From Chrysemys picta bellii (taxonomy: Eukaryota; Chordata; Testudines; Emydidae), in assembly GCF_011386835.1 (NCBI RefSeq), contig NC_088800.1, forward strand, positions 12,424,572 to 12,488,571: a stretch of 64,000 nucleotides of DNA, in the 5' to 3' direction. Positions 33,745 to 45,209 of the stretch are shown piece after piece. The notes under the pieces were generated by a model. The model was not told the origin of the DNA. It made no database searches and saw only the letters and a program-made list of their open reading frames with translations. The stretch's first letter is position 1. Every line of letters begins with the position of its first letter. Made by a program: the position numbers and the translations under genes.

Positions 33745-33924
33745 AGCGGCCAGCACATCCCTCGGCCTGTACTGCTTCCTGCAGCTCCATTGGCCTGGAG
33801 CAGCGAACCGCGGCCAGTGGGAGCCGCGATCGGCCGGACCTGCGGACGGGGCAGGTAAACAAACCGGCCCGGCCTGCCAGGGGCTTTCCCTGAACAAGCT
33901 GCGGTCCAACTTTGAGAACCACTG
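33745..33924. mobile_element. Fold-back hAT-like element, type A, right half only
   Basis: The right terminus 'actttgagaaccactg' is intact and the right arm is complete, but the left terminus is missing: the match starts at 'cagcggccagcacatccctc'. There is no TSD. This is a truncated relic of about 180 bp. Confidence 0.85.
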
Positions 33925-35015
33925 GTCTAAACCATTCCAGCACTTGGGCTTCTCTCATCTGTGAGAGCAGCCACGTAGCTGTGTATCTGACTTACAAAGA
34001 GTTGGGCAGGTACCACAGCAGGAGAGCAGAGAGTTTAAATGCCCCCACCCCCATTTTTACCAGTGGATAATGGTCAACAATCCAGTAAGCTGGGAGGTCA
34101 CCACAGATTCTTGCTGATGTCACAAGAGAGATTCCCACCAGGATTGCTGGGAGGCATGACAGAAATGGGTGAAAATTAGAGAGCTCTGGTTTCCCCTTGA
34201 TCCAGTCAGACTGAAGGGAGAACATTGTCTATCTCTAGGTATTTGGTATTTTTAAGCCAAATGGAATAAGCTGCCCCCTCTAACTATAGCACTGACCATT
34301 ACCAATTTTCAAAAGTGACGAGAAGCCTCAATTCTTGGGAGCCCAGCCATGAAGATATCTTAGAGACCTGATTTTCTAAGGGCTTTCTAAGGATTATGCA
34401 GTGCTTTCAGACAATCACCTGCCTTTTGGATATCTCAAGTTGGGGGACCCAAAAACAGAGGCACCCGTGCACAGGCATGTATAATTTTTGGAGATGTCAT
34501 TAACAAACCAGTCTCTGATTCTCCTGTAACTTGATCCAGCTTTGCTCGCTTAGCACAGGAGCTGCAGATGGCCGACTTACCCATCCACTCTTTCTTCCAC
34601 ATGGTGGGCTGGCTGCATTTATAATGATGTGCTGGTTGCTGACAGGTCGGTTCAAATGTCACAGAACAATTGTAACAGCATGCTTGAAAAAGTCTGAAAT
34701 TTCTCAGGGGACTCTGGCTATGATGCACTACGGTATGATACAGTTGCTGCGGTAACCCTAACACACAGCGATTGTGCTTCAGGTGCATTCAAACCATTAA
34801 ACCTTCCTCATGGCCTCCAGGAGAGGCTTGAGACATGCTCACTTTCCATGACCTGCCTCATGGCTTTTCTTTCAGGTTTACTTACAAAAGACAGAGCAGC
34901 CTATCAAAAAGTCATGGTGTACCTCACATCTGTCTGTGCAGCCCAGCTGTCTACTGGCAACAGGCTAGGAGAAAGACAACTCTCCTGATGCCACAGTGTT
35001 GGCCTTGGATAGGTT
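33925..35015. other. No gene recognised
   Basis: A 117-codon open frame at 34435-34788 (-) lacks recognised domains. No repeat is recognised. Confidence 0.35.
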
Positions 35016-35395
35016 CACAGAGTTTAAGGCCAGAAGGGTCCACTAGAACAGTGGTTCTCAAAGCTGGTCCGCCGTTTGTTCAGGGAAAGCCCCTGGTGGG
35101 TCGGGCCGGTTTGTTTACCTGCCGTGTCGGCAGGTTCGGCCGATCGCGGCTCCCACTGGCTGCGGTTCACCGCTCCAGGTCAATGGGGGTGGCGGGAAGC
35201 AGCGCGGGCCAAGGGATGTGCTGGCCACCCTTCCCACAGCCCCCATTGGCCTGGAGCGGTGAACCGTGGCCAGTTGGAGCCACGAACCTGCAGACGTGGC
35301 AGGTAAACAAACCGGCCCGGCTTGCCAGGGGCTTTCCCTGAACAAGCGGCGGACCGGCTTTGAGAACCACTGCACTAGAAGATCATCTAGCACTG
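35016..35395 (-). mobile_element. CR1-like LINE scrap split by a fold-back element
   Basis: The words 'acagagtttaaggccagaag' on the left and 'gatcatctagcactgg' on the right form the same CR1-type 3' end seen at 28753. The type A element at 35049-35372 interrupts it. Confidence 0.6.
35049..35372. mobile_element. Fold-back hAT-like element, type A, copy 3
   Basis: The ends 'cagtggttctcaaagctggt' and the inverse are flanked by perfect TSDs, cactagaa, at 35041-35048 and 35373-35380. The 324-bp palindrome uses 'ccgccgtttgttcagggaaa' in place of the 'gccgcttgtgtagg' of other type A copies. Shared open frames on both strands are artefacts. Confidence 0.93.
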
Positions 35396-36861
35396 GGCAA
35401 GCAGGTGTTCCAGTACAAAGACATCTCACGCTGCCAAATCTCCTTTTTGTCACTGCAGGGGAATGTGTGATCATCAGTTCTCCAGGATGCACTCTATTTT
35501 ATGCCATTCTACAGATGGGTAGGCATCAGGCCTTAACCCTTGCACTGCTGCAGCGCTTTCTGCACACCTTGAATGGATGCTCTTTTCAAAACTGATGCCA
35601 AACAGCTGCAACACCAGAACGTCTGGTAGCTCCACGTGCACTCATATCATGGATCTGCAGAATCAGATATGTCTTCTGGGGTTTTATTACTTCAACACAC
35701 TGCCCTTTGCACGGCTGTCTTTTAAAGCAGCACGCTTAGGTTGGACTGAGCTTTTACAACACCCCAAAACTCAGCTGAATGCACTCAGAGGGTAACAGAT
35801 ACCAGACAGCTCAGCAGTTATGGGAGTTAAGACAACCCCTTCCTCTCTCAGCCCAGTTCTATTAAGTTCTTGTCTGACTAGCAACTGGGTAGGTTGGTGG
35901 CCAGAGGTTTACACATCTACACTTCTTAGAGGCAGAGAGGAGATGGGAGGATCCCAAGGGCAAAAACTTTTTATTTATTATTCTCTTGAATAATGCAATA
36001 GTAGTCATACAGAATCCTGCCTTGTGCCCCAGTCATGATTTCCCAGTCATCAGGATTCCAGTGATGGGTCTCTAATGCTTTCTGATTTTTAAAGGTAGGT
36101 GCTTGACAGCTCACTAAACTAAATCGAAGTGAAGGCTCAGCAGAGCACAAAATTTGAGGCTAGTTGCAGCCCTTGATACAGACTGTTATGATATTGTGGG
36201 TCAGCGAGTAGGAAAACAAGTTGGGATAGAGAAATGTCAAAGTGTAACAATGTCAGAAAAAAAATGTCAAAAACAATATATTTGAATTCCTCTCTGCTGA
36301 TGACTCAATCTATGATGATACAAAATCATTTTACACATCAGAGATCTATAAAATCTTCTCAGATAGAGTGGCTGCAGCAGAGATCTGGCTCCGGAGTGCA
36401 GCTGTGAGCTTCGTCACCCTTGATTTCATGTTTTAAGAGTTGATTTTGAAGAGTTAAAGAGGGGCTTTTTTTTACCGTCAGGAAATATAAAACAAAACGT
36501 TTTGGCACCAATTGTTACACTTGGCACCAAAAAGTGTTACAGATACATTTATAATGTTGTCTTGTTTTGTAAACTGACTTTTCAATATAAGATGTGTAAT
36601 ACATCATTGGAGAGAGCATTTATGGAACATTGTAAAGACATTTAAGAGATCCACATTAGCCAGTTTTGCAAATAAATATTTTTGTTAAAGTCAGTGACAA
36701 CAAAGGGATTAAATTAATTCATGATGCAAGTCCATTGCTTCAGTGGAGTTACACCATTGGTCCATAGATCAGTGACTAGTATAAAGGACTGGTGCCCAGT
36801 TACTCAAAAGTATTTAGATGTCTAACTCCCATGGATTTCAGGCCCAAAATCTGGCCTGACA
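35396..36861. other. No gene recognised
   Basis: A repeat scrap lies near 36725-36850 ('cagtggagttacaccattgg'). A short run of 'aaaaaaaatgtcaaaaacaa' is at 36255. Nothing else is recognised. Confidence 0.4.
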
Positions 36862-37090
36862 GCTAGGATCATGAGTTCTATTTCCATTTCTGCCACTCAC
36901 CCACTGTATGACTTTGGAAAAGTCACTGAAGTGCTCTGTGTCTCAGTTTCCCTTTATGTGACATTGGTGTAACAACTACCAACCTTAGAAGGGTGATGAG
37001 CAGCTTCATTCAAGCTCAAGAAGAGTTTTGAGATTCTCAGAGGAAAGAGGTTTCACGCTGTAAGTGGAACTATTGCTACTACTACTAATA
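36862..37090 (+). repeat. MIR SINE
   Basis: MIR text in order: 'aggatcatgagttctatttc', 'ccactcacccactgtatgac', 'tctgtgtctcagtttccctt' and 'tgagattctcagaggaaaga'. It is an older diverged copy. Confidence 0.7.
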
Positions 37091-37093
37091 AAA

Positions 37094-37221
37094 GGCCAGA
37101 TTCTTCTGCCCTTACTCCCTGAGTAGTAATTTTCTCCATGACTAGTCCCACTGAAATTGATGGAATCTTACTCCTGGAAAATGGCATTGTTCATCATGTG
37201 TAAGGATGGCAGGATCTGGCC
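37094..37221. mobile_element. Small TIR repeat ('ggccagat...atctggcc')
   Basis: The ends 'ggccagattcttctgccctt' and 'aaggatggcaggatctggcc' are inverted. The centre has 'gtcccactgaaattgatgga', a motif shared with scraps at 21268, 22771 and 45640. It is a short element with no coding capacity. Confidence 0.5.
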
Positions 37222-37528
37222 CCAAAGAAAAGTACCTGAGTGCTTCTTGGTTTGAAATATTAAGCATACAAAAGCAACAAGAAAACATTTTTTGTTCCAG
37301 AAGCAACCAAGTGAGACTGACAACTACCAGTTTAATATGTGTAGAAATACTGACTGGCGTGAAAGTGGCCAGCATGTCCCAGGCAAAGATTTTTTCCATA
37401 AAAACGAGGCTGTGATGGATCATTGTAAGACTCTTGGAAAACAGGGCATCTCATAGATGAACATTTTAAAGATGTGCCCTTAAAAAAAGAAGGTGGGAGA
37501 AGCAACTAATTAAAAATTAATGAAGAGA
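37222..37528. other. No feature recognised
   Basis: About 300 bp with no gene or repeat recognised. Confidence 0.35.
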
Positions 37529-37690
37529 TCCTATCTCCTAGAACTGGAAGGGACCATGAGTCCAGCCCCCTGTCTTCACTAGCAGGACCAAGTACTGATT
37601 TTGCCCCAGATCCCTAAGTGGCCCCCTCAAGGACTGAACTCACAACCCTGGGTTTAGCAGGCCAATTCTCAAACCACTGAGCTATCCCTC
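37529..37690 (-). repeat. Cry-type tRNA-derived SINE (turtle pol III SINE)
   Basis: On the minus strand the element starts at 37690 with a 'ggagggatagctcagtggtt'-type tRNA-like A box. A B-box-like 'ggttgtgagttcagtcc' follows at about 37633-37648, and then the middle domain, which includes 'ggggcaaaatcagtacttgg'. It ends in the CR1-like tail 'ggtcccttccagttctagga'. Turtle SINEs with a tRNA-Lys-like head and a CR1-related tail are well described and are mobilised by CR1 enzymes. This is one of the best clues to the host. Confidence 0.9.
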
Positions 37691-38269
37691 CCCCTGTCTA
37701 ATTACAACTGGAGCTAGACTGTGTCCCTGAAAGAACTCATTTTTGTGAGGAGGAGGTTGAAGGATCTAGATGGCTCACAGGATTATGAAATACAGAGGTT
37801 TACAGGTGCTAATCAGGAATCAGGTCATTAGAAATCAAAAGTCACTATCATCTGACAGCTGTTAAGTGACCTATTTAAAATGAGTTGGCGGACCTCAGTC
37901 CTGTCTCTGGCGATTGGCTGTCTACACGACAAATGGTCCCCACGCCCAAATCAGTACCAATCGGCCTCATTTGATGGACATCTCAGCAGCAAAGCCAAGA
38001 ATCTGAATGGACATGAAGAGTGAGTTCACCCCTAGAGGTGATCACTCCCAGTCTGGGATGAGGCAGATTGGCAGGTGGTGGACACTGTGTGGGGTGAACT
38101 TTTCCCTGTTGTTCCTGTTCTGGGGACAGAAAAATTGCTCTCCAGGGCTGTCAATCTGGCAGACCTCAGGAGCACTAAAATCACTTTCAATATTTTTTAA
38201 AATAATGGTTTTAAATTAACATCCATTCTCCTTTGGATATAAACCGTCAAATTGTGTAATCCTCTTGTT
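37691..38269. other. No feature recognised
   Basis: Unique-looking DNA; no gene. Confidence 0.35.
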
Positions 38270-38485
38270 CTCTCCCAGGGGATGCTAACCGTAGGACCCT
38301 TTTGTCAATCATAATCTATTAGACTGTAGAACAGATTCCCATGGGGCACCCCATCAGATGGGTCATTTAAAACTTGACTGGACAGAGCACTAGAAAGTAT
38401 ACTATAGGGAATACTCTTGTGTTCAGCACTGGGAGGACAGACTTGATAACGTTAGATATGTTCCCTAGCTCTAATTTCTCTGATT
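38270..38485 (+). mobile_element. CR1-like LINE 3' end, diverged
   Basis: The text 'gactgtagaacagattccca' and 'ttaaaacttgactggacaga' followed by 'tccctagctctaatttctctgattctatgg' (38463-38492) has the layout of a CR1 3' end with one terminal octamer, 'gattctatg'. It is too diverged to place in a subfamily. Confidence 0.6.
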
Positions 38486-38489
38486 CTAT

Positions 38490-39103
38490 GGTGTAAAGAG
38501 GACGAAGATAAGAGAAAAAGCCAGAAGTAAAACACCCACTTGCAATACATATTGTGCTTGGTCTATCTGGGTCAAGGTCTCCAGCTTTAAATCCAAGACA
38601 GGAGAAGGCTGTGAAATAGGCAGGCTTTATTGTTTTCAAGTGGGTCTGTTTCTACAGCAGGGTTTCCTTTAAAACAGCTGTGGTGCTCTCTGAACTAGGC
38701 ACTGCCCACAGCAGAAAATCTGTTGCAGAGCCAGGAACTGACCCAGGTCTGCCAAGACCCAGTCCAATGATCCTACATGGCCATTCAGGTGCTTCAGCTT
38801 GAGACCTTCCAGCCGATACAAACTACAGGTGCTGTGCATAAAGTGACTGCTGCCTTCATTGTTCCCCATCATTTTCCTCGTCACAAGTACTTTTATTTTG
38901 TGAAGACTGACCATGTTTCTAGCGCTTATTTGCTGGCTCACGACAGCTACAAAGTAGTCAGCTCCAAGATTTCTCTGTCAGGTTAATAACGCTGCTAGCC
39001 AAATAACATATGAAAAGATTCAGTGTTTTAATTGAATCTTTAAAGAGCCCTTAGACTTTCAAATACATCATCCCCCTTGCAGTCATATGATTGTTTTTGG
39101 CGG
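38490..39103. other. No gene recognised; MIR scrap
   Basis: At 38720-38790 'gagccaggaactgacccagg' and 'acccagtccaatgatcctac' look like a reversed MIR scrap. No gene is seen. Confidence 0.35.
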
Positions 39104-40500
39104 TGTGATGCTGGCAGGCCAGATGCCAGCTCCTGCCAAGACTGCAGGCATTAGCTAAAAACTAACAAACTCATAGTTAGAGACCTGACCAGTTCACCTG
39201 TATGTTAGTTTTGCTCAAAATAGGTATTAGCTTTATAAGAATGTATCTAGTGTTTAGACTCTATGAAACGCTTGTAAGTTGCTGCATGCATTAATCTCAC
39301 CTGTAATGTCTGTATTCCATGTGGTAAGAAAATAAGTTTTGCTTTATAACTTTGAAAGTATTTGCTCTGTACTTGTGAACCCATAAGAACGGCCATACTG
39401 GGTCAGACCAAAGATCCATTAAGCCCAGTATCGTGTCCTCTGACAATGGCCAATGGCAGGTGCCCCAAAGGGAATGAACAGACAGGTTATCATTAAGTGA
39501 TCCATGCCCTGTCACCCAATCCCAGCTTCTGGCAAACAGAGGCTAGGGACACCATTCCTGCCCATCCTGGCTAATAGCCATTGATGGACCTATCTTCCAT
39601 GAATCTATCTAGCTCCCTTTTGAACCCCGTTATAGTATTGGCCTTCACAACACCCTCTGGCAAGGAGTTCCAGAGGTTGACAGTGCGTTGTGTGAAAAAA
39701 TACTTCCTTGTGTTTGTTTTAAACCTGCTACCTGTTGACTTCATTTGATGGCCCCTTGTTCTTGTATTACGAGATGGAGTAAATAACACTTTCTTATTTA
39801 CTTTCTCATGATTTTATAGACCTCTATCATATCCCCCATATCATATCATATATCCTCCCCGGCCCATCCAAAAGAACTATCAAAATCAGATGGGCCATCA
39901 AGGAACATTGCAATATAAAGGTCTGGTTAATGGCTCTATCACACCCATGGAGGAGAACATGCAGAAGTATCATCCCATCGCTTTGAATGCTGGGAGAGAG
40001 AAATAAAAATAGTTGATGTGTCTTTGCCCTGAAGGACACTTCGAATGGACAGAGCACTACAACTATGTCACTCTTAGGATTTAGACTGCAAGTCATTTGT
40101 GCATATGTTTGCTTGCTTTAACCAGTTAATAACTTCTATTTCTCTGTCTTAGTTAATAAACCTTGAGATAGTTTATTACAGGATTGGCTACAGGCATTGT
40201 CTTTGGTGTAAGTTCTAGGCTACCAGTTGATCTGGGATAAGTGAGTGATCTTTCGGGACTGGAAGCAACATAAATATTGTGTGATTTTTTGTGTAGGTGA
40301 CCATTTATCACTAAGTCCAATTGGTCTGGGTGGCAAGATAGACCTGCCACCAGTTTTGGCTGTCTGCCCTGTTTTTGACAGTCTGCCCTGAGGTAGGCAC
40401 TCACGTCGTGAGCCACTCCAGACAGCGTGACAGCATGTACCTGGGCAAGGCGAACTCAGGGCTCTATTATTTGGCAGAAATAGAGTTCCTGCAGCTAACA
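39104..40500 (+). mobile_element. Candidate solo LTR of an old endogenous retroelement, split by CR1
   Basis: The outer parts (39104-39380 and 39839-40500) together look like one long LTR-type repeat: it begins 'tgtgatgctggcaggcc', has a polyadenylation-type AATAAA at 40155-40160 and ends near 'gcagctaaca'. I recall the segment 'aggattggctacaggcattg' from a family common in turtles and crocodiles. No retroviral coding sequence is present. I could not find a matching target duplication, so the outer borders are estimates. Confidence 0.45.
39381..39838 (-). mobile_element. CR1 LINE 3' end with reverse-transcriptase C-terminus
   Basis: On the minus strand the coding end at about 39789-39571 gives a C-terminal CR1 reverse-transcriptase segment ([22 protein letters not shown] followed by a [13 protein letters not shown] stretch). 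A 190-bp tail follows, ending at 39381 with 'cagtatggccgttcttatgg'; TTCTTATG is a CR1-type terminal octamer. Only the last part of the ORF is present, so the copy is 5'-truncated. It lies inside the LTR-like repeat. Confidence 0.88.
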
Positions 40501-41419
40501 TCTATGAAAGTCTTTTATTCCTTAGAGGTACACATTGGCTCATCCCTCTAAGACTACAGATACAACTAGTACATCGGCCCCCATCCCTTGGATTCCATGC
40601 CTATGACTGCATGTGGAAGATGTCCATCAGTGGGTAACACTAGTCATATTCCAGCCTTCTCTTTCCAGGAGATTGGAAAGTTTCCCAAAGAGAATTGGAT
40701 CCAACAATCTGTCCTCAGCGGCCTACAGAGCACAATCCTTTCCTGAGCTCCCACCATGGCGGTGCTGCTTCCCAAACAGGGGCTGTGTATGAACTACAGT
40801 AGAAGTAGGAACAGCATGAGCTTTCATTAGTTTAAGGAAGATCAGAGCTGGTTGAAATTTCCTCATCCAACTTTTCTGTAAATGAACCTGGCAGCAATGT
40901 ACTGCACCCAATTAGTGTGATGGATTTTTTTCCTCCAGGAGGTGAAATTAATGTAAAGTATTAGAATAATCTAGCATACATCAGCATCTTCAATTCCTTG
41001 GGCAGGAGACATCAACCTGGCCACATTTTGGAGATGATAAAAAAAAAAATTGGTACTCTAATATTGGCATGTTGGCAAACACAAGACTCGGGATTTGAAG
41101 GAACCTCAGATGATGGCAATGAGACCTCAGCTGAGGTGGGGAGCTCCAAAAAGCCACTAATGTCTTTACAGCCTTGGTTTCTATTCATTAAAATAACTCC
41201 AGCTTTGCCCAGGATTTTCAGTAAGCGTCTCTTCACCCAGCAGATCCCCTGCCTTACATCTCCCCTCAACACCAAGCCAAAAGGATTCCCCATCCTTCTC
41301 AGCGCTGCACCCCAAGCGGCTACCCTTTGGCATAAAAGCTAGGCGAATGCTGAATGCTGGCTCCAGATAGTGCTTTGCAATCCGCTCTTCAGAGACAAAG
41401 CGAATGGACGCCTACAGAG
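40501..41419. other. No gene recognised
   Basis: The 114-codon frame at 40998-41342 (+) has no recognised domain. Nothing else is supported. Confidence 0.35.
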
Positions 41420-41953
41420 CACTGGTTTTCAAACTGTGGGGCGCACCTCTCTGAGGGTAGGTGCAATGAGGTAACGGGGGCGGAGGGTGTGAGATGGGAC
41501 ACGGGACTGCGGCTGGCCAGGTGTCTGGGCCAGGGCACGGCAACAGTGGGGAGAGTGCACAGGAAGTCCCTAGTGGTCAGGGGAGCTGGGGGGGTGGGGA
41601 AGGGGAAGAGGCAGAGCAGCCCCACCCTGCCCTGGCAGCAGCCTGCTGCACCCTCCCGCCAGCCCCCCTCACTTCCCTGGCTGCTTTGCTCACTGTTGCC
41701 CTGGCCTGGACACCCGGCCAGTCACAGCCCACATATTTTAAACTCTGGAGCCTGAGTGAGAGGCTCTGGGCAGGGGGGAGGGAGGACAAGGAGCCCTGGT
41801 TCCAGCTGCACTGCCATGGGCTCTTCTAGGGATGGACCCAGCCAGGTCCTGCCGCCAACCCAAGTGTGAGCTGCCGCCCGCTCCCCACAGTGAGTCACTT
41901 TCTGCCGGAAGAAGGGGAGAAGGGTGCAGCAAAAATAAGTTTGGGAACCTCTC
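41420..41953. mobile_element. GC-rich hAT-like element, degraded
   Basis: The left end 'cactggttttcaaactgtgg' and the right end 'agtttgggaacctct' are inverted, as in hAT elements with CAGTGGTTTTCAAAC-type termini. The interior is GC-rich and codes for nothing recognisable; open frames up to 133 codons are chance. Flanking 8-mers do not form a clear TSD, which fits an old copy. Confidence 0.6.
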
Positions 41954-42289
41954 CTATCCAGGAAATCAGCATAGAGGTGAAGCCACTAGCAGGTCAAAGA
42001 CAGATGCTGCAGTTATCGGCTGTTAGCATGAAGCAAAATTCCATCCCTCTAGGAATCCAACAAAGCTTTCCTTTTCTAAAATGAACAGTAGAGACAATAA
42101 CACAAGGCTGAGACGGGAGCTAATGTTTTGTGAAGCGCAGAAGGGTCAGAACACCAAAGCCTCCAGACACTTGGATCTTGCTACATTCCAGGCGACCTGA
42201 ACTGCTTTGGGCCTGCAGAACCGGATCAGAAATCTCATGGAAAGAGGACGTTGTGCCTTGCTTTTGCTGGGGCTGGAGATATTTCACAG
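41954..42289. other. No feature recognised
   Basis: No gene or repeat is recognised. Confidence 0.35.
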
Positions 42290-42550
42290 AAAGGAAGGAT
42301 GGTCTTGTGATTAAGGCCCTGGATTGGAACTCAGGCGCTCTGGGTTCCATTTTCAGCTCTGACAGACCCCTTGTGTGACATCATCTCTCTGGGTCTTGAT
42401 TTCCCATCAACGAAATGGTGATAGTAATACCTCCTTTCTCCTCCTCCTTGGGCTTGTTTCTTGCTACACATATGTACAGCACCTAGCACAACGGGGCCAT
42501 GATCTCACTGGGAATGCGTGAGCATTACTGTAATGTAAATAATAGTCACA
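42290..42550 (+). repeat. MIR SINE
   Basis: MIR text: 'aaggatggtcttgtgattaa', 'ggaactcaggcgctctgggt', 'tctctgggtcttgatttccc', 'aatggtgatagtaatacctc' and the tail 'gtacagcacctagcacaacggggcc' (42474-42498). Confidence 0.85.
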
Positions 42551-44862
42551 GTGAGCTCTCACGGTACTTGGGTTGTTCCAGGCCCAGCTGGAGTCCTGAT
42601 GTGCAGAGGCAGCCCCAAAAAATGAACAATAATAAGGGAGTCGGAGAGGGGGGCCCCAAAAAGGATTTTTTAAAACAAACCTCAAAAAAAGTTCGGTTTG
42701 AGTTTGGGGTAAATTCTTATCTTGACTAGTTCAGCTGTATCTACCAATAAACCCAGCATGGGATCTTGACAGACAGCTGGGTTCAGAGCAGTAATGGGTA
42801 TTGCATTAGGGCTGCAGAGCTTCTAACGGCAGCATAAATATAAATATTAAGCCAAGCTTGTGCTAAAAAAATGGTGCCGAGTGTATCTATAAACAAACAC
42901 GGGGGAATCTCCCTAGAATAACATCAATGAATGATGCACACAACACAGTCCATCTGTCTGGCTTGATGTGTGCAGTCCCCTAAGGATAACTGTATGACAG
43001 ACCTTTGGTTCCTTTGCAATGCATGATGCCCTGGGTGCAAATTCTGTAGGCAGATTTCAGATGTTGCTTGCTTCTATGGGTACAGTATTACTCAGGGTAG
43101 TTTATATGCCGTGACTTTGCCAAGAAAATTTGACTACCTGAACACCAGAATAAGCAGAAAGTTCTGAAAACTGCCTGATCTTCTTACATAGGACAAGATC
43201 TTGCCACGCTTATTTACGATGAGCAGTGCCTTGTCCCGAGAACTGTTCCCAACTAAAAATCAATCAGACTGTTCCCAACTAAAATCAATCAGACTGTAGC
43301 AAAACCTGGCCCTTACGAACGTCAATGTGCCCAGCAGTTGCACTTCAGCACAAGGTCAGCTATGCCGCAATAATTCCCCAGTACAGACTAATGGTTTTTA
43401 TTAAATCCACTGAATTGTTTGGGAGTTTGTCTGTGAAATCAGAAAACAAGTAACAATAGTTCCCGAGCCCCACAGCAACATAAAAAAACAGAGATTTACC
43501 CTTGATAAAGGCCCCGAAAGGGTTGTTTTCTCCTATGTAAGGCATATTGAAAGTGCATTTAAGAACCTTACCCTGTGTGGCTGTGCAGTTATGAGAACAC
43601 TTGTTTTCCTTTTCTTAAAGCTCCTTTTGACAGGTTTACCCAAGATCAGAACTAAGCGGCACCTATAGACTGCTTCAGCTCTAGTTCCCCTTTTCAAGTC
43701 TGCCAAGAAAGCTCTACTGGGTCTGCTTGCATATGCAGATGGGATGACTCAGCCTGCAGGTATTACCCTGATCGCATCTCTTTAAAGCTTTAAAAAAACA
43801 AAAAACAAAACAAAACCACATCCACACACATCCACAGCTGATGTGCAGCCTTCAGTCACAACCCCATGCTACAGGTAAACACCCAGACTCCTCTGGTCTG
43901 CCAGAACTCCAGTCACTGAGAAACAGAAACTCATCCACTCATGCTCACAAGAAAAGAGGAATCTGTCTCTTGGAAATACTGCAAATGGAGTACTTCCGCA
44001 ATAGAAAGATCAGGGGACATGAGTACTTGGGGTGTATTTTACCAGTAAGTGAAGAAATTCAGTCTCCCCTGCCGGGGTCACGTGTTCAGAAACATCTCTT
44101 TCAAATGCTGACATCTCTCAGGTTAACACTATAATGCCACAGCTCCATTGTTTCTGCTAACAAGATGTCTGTACTTAGCAAAATTCATCGCTAAGAGAGG
44201 CAGCTCCCTTATTCATGCAAGACTAAGAGGCCCCATTATCACGGTCTTGTGCAGATGTCACTGTCCATTAAAGGCACGTGTGCCACTCTGTTTATATCGT
44301 GTTGACTTGCACTCACAGGCTGAAAGACTGGGTTCAGAATGGGTTTTGCAGGCACTGGCTGAATTATTCTCCTAATCAGAGTGGTGCAGCATTTACCACC
44401 ATGTTTAGAGTGTTAATTGGCAGCCAGTTTCAGCATTGGAGACAGGAGGGGCAACTTTAAAGATCAATTATGCAAAGAAAGAAACAGCCAGGTCTGCAGA
44501 AAGTAGTGGCATGGGAGGGACAACTGATGGAGTGGCAGATGGATAAGCAGCAATGTCTTGCCCTCCTTGGCAGCTAGCAGGGCTGCCCTTTGAAATGTTC
44601 CTGTGCCCCTGGCAATTCTGCTCTTGTTGATAGCCCGTGATGACTAATGTTCGCTCTCTGGTTCTCCTGCATAAGCCAGATGTTCCAATGCTCAGGGCTC
44701 AAACACTGCAGGAGGGTGTTGTTCCTTTAAAAATAAACTTTTTCCATTGCAATTTAAAACAAACAAGATATTGGGAATATGTCCAATGATTTTAGGATTC
44801 TGTTGAGTCATGCTAATTTACAGAAGCTAAACTGGAGACCCAAACTGACTTTACACTGTTTC
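42551..44862. other. Low-repeat DNA, no gene recognised
   Basis: About 2.3 kb lacks named repeats. A 25-26-bp tandem duplication ('actgttcccaactaaaa' plus 'tcaatcag') lies at 43242-43292 and an A-rich run at 43791-43816. Confidence 0.45.
43242..43292. repeat. 25-26-bp tandem duplication
   Basis: Unit 1 is 43242-43267 and unit 2 is 43268-43292; they differ by one A in the A run. This looks like replication slippage. Confidence 0.88.
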
Positions 44863-44869
44863 TCTAATG

Positions 44870-45201
44870 CAGTGTTTCCCAAACTTGGGACGCCGCTTGT
44901 GTAAGGAAAGCCCCTGACGGGACAGGACCGTTTGTTTACCTGCCGCGTCCGCAGGTCCGGCCGATCGCGGCTCCCACTGGCCGCGGTTCGCTGCTCCAGG
45001 CCAATGGGAGCTGCTGGAAGCGGCAGCCAGTACGTCCCTCAGCCCACGCCGCTTCCAGCAGCTCCCATTGGCCTGGAGCAGCGAACTGCGGCCAACGGGA
45101 GCCGCGATCGGCCAGACCTGCAGACGCGGCAGGTAAACAATCCGGCCCGGCCCGCCGGGGCTTTCCCTACACAAGCAGCGTCCCAAGTTTGGGAAACACT
45201 G
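44870..45201. mobile_element. Fold-back hAT-like element, type A, copy 4
   Basis: A full-length 332-bp unit with ends 'cagtgtttcccaaacttggg' and the inverse, flanked by perfect TSDs, ctctaatg, at 44862-44869 and 45202-45209. Its ends are the same as in the copy at 8096, so the two belong to one subgroup. Confidence 0.94.
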
Positions 45202-45209
45202 CTCTAATG

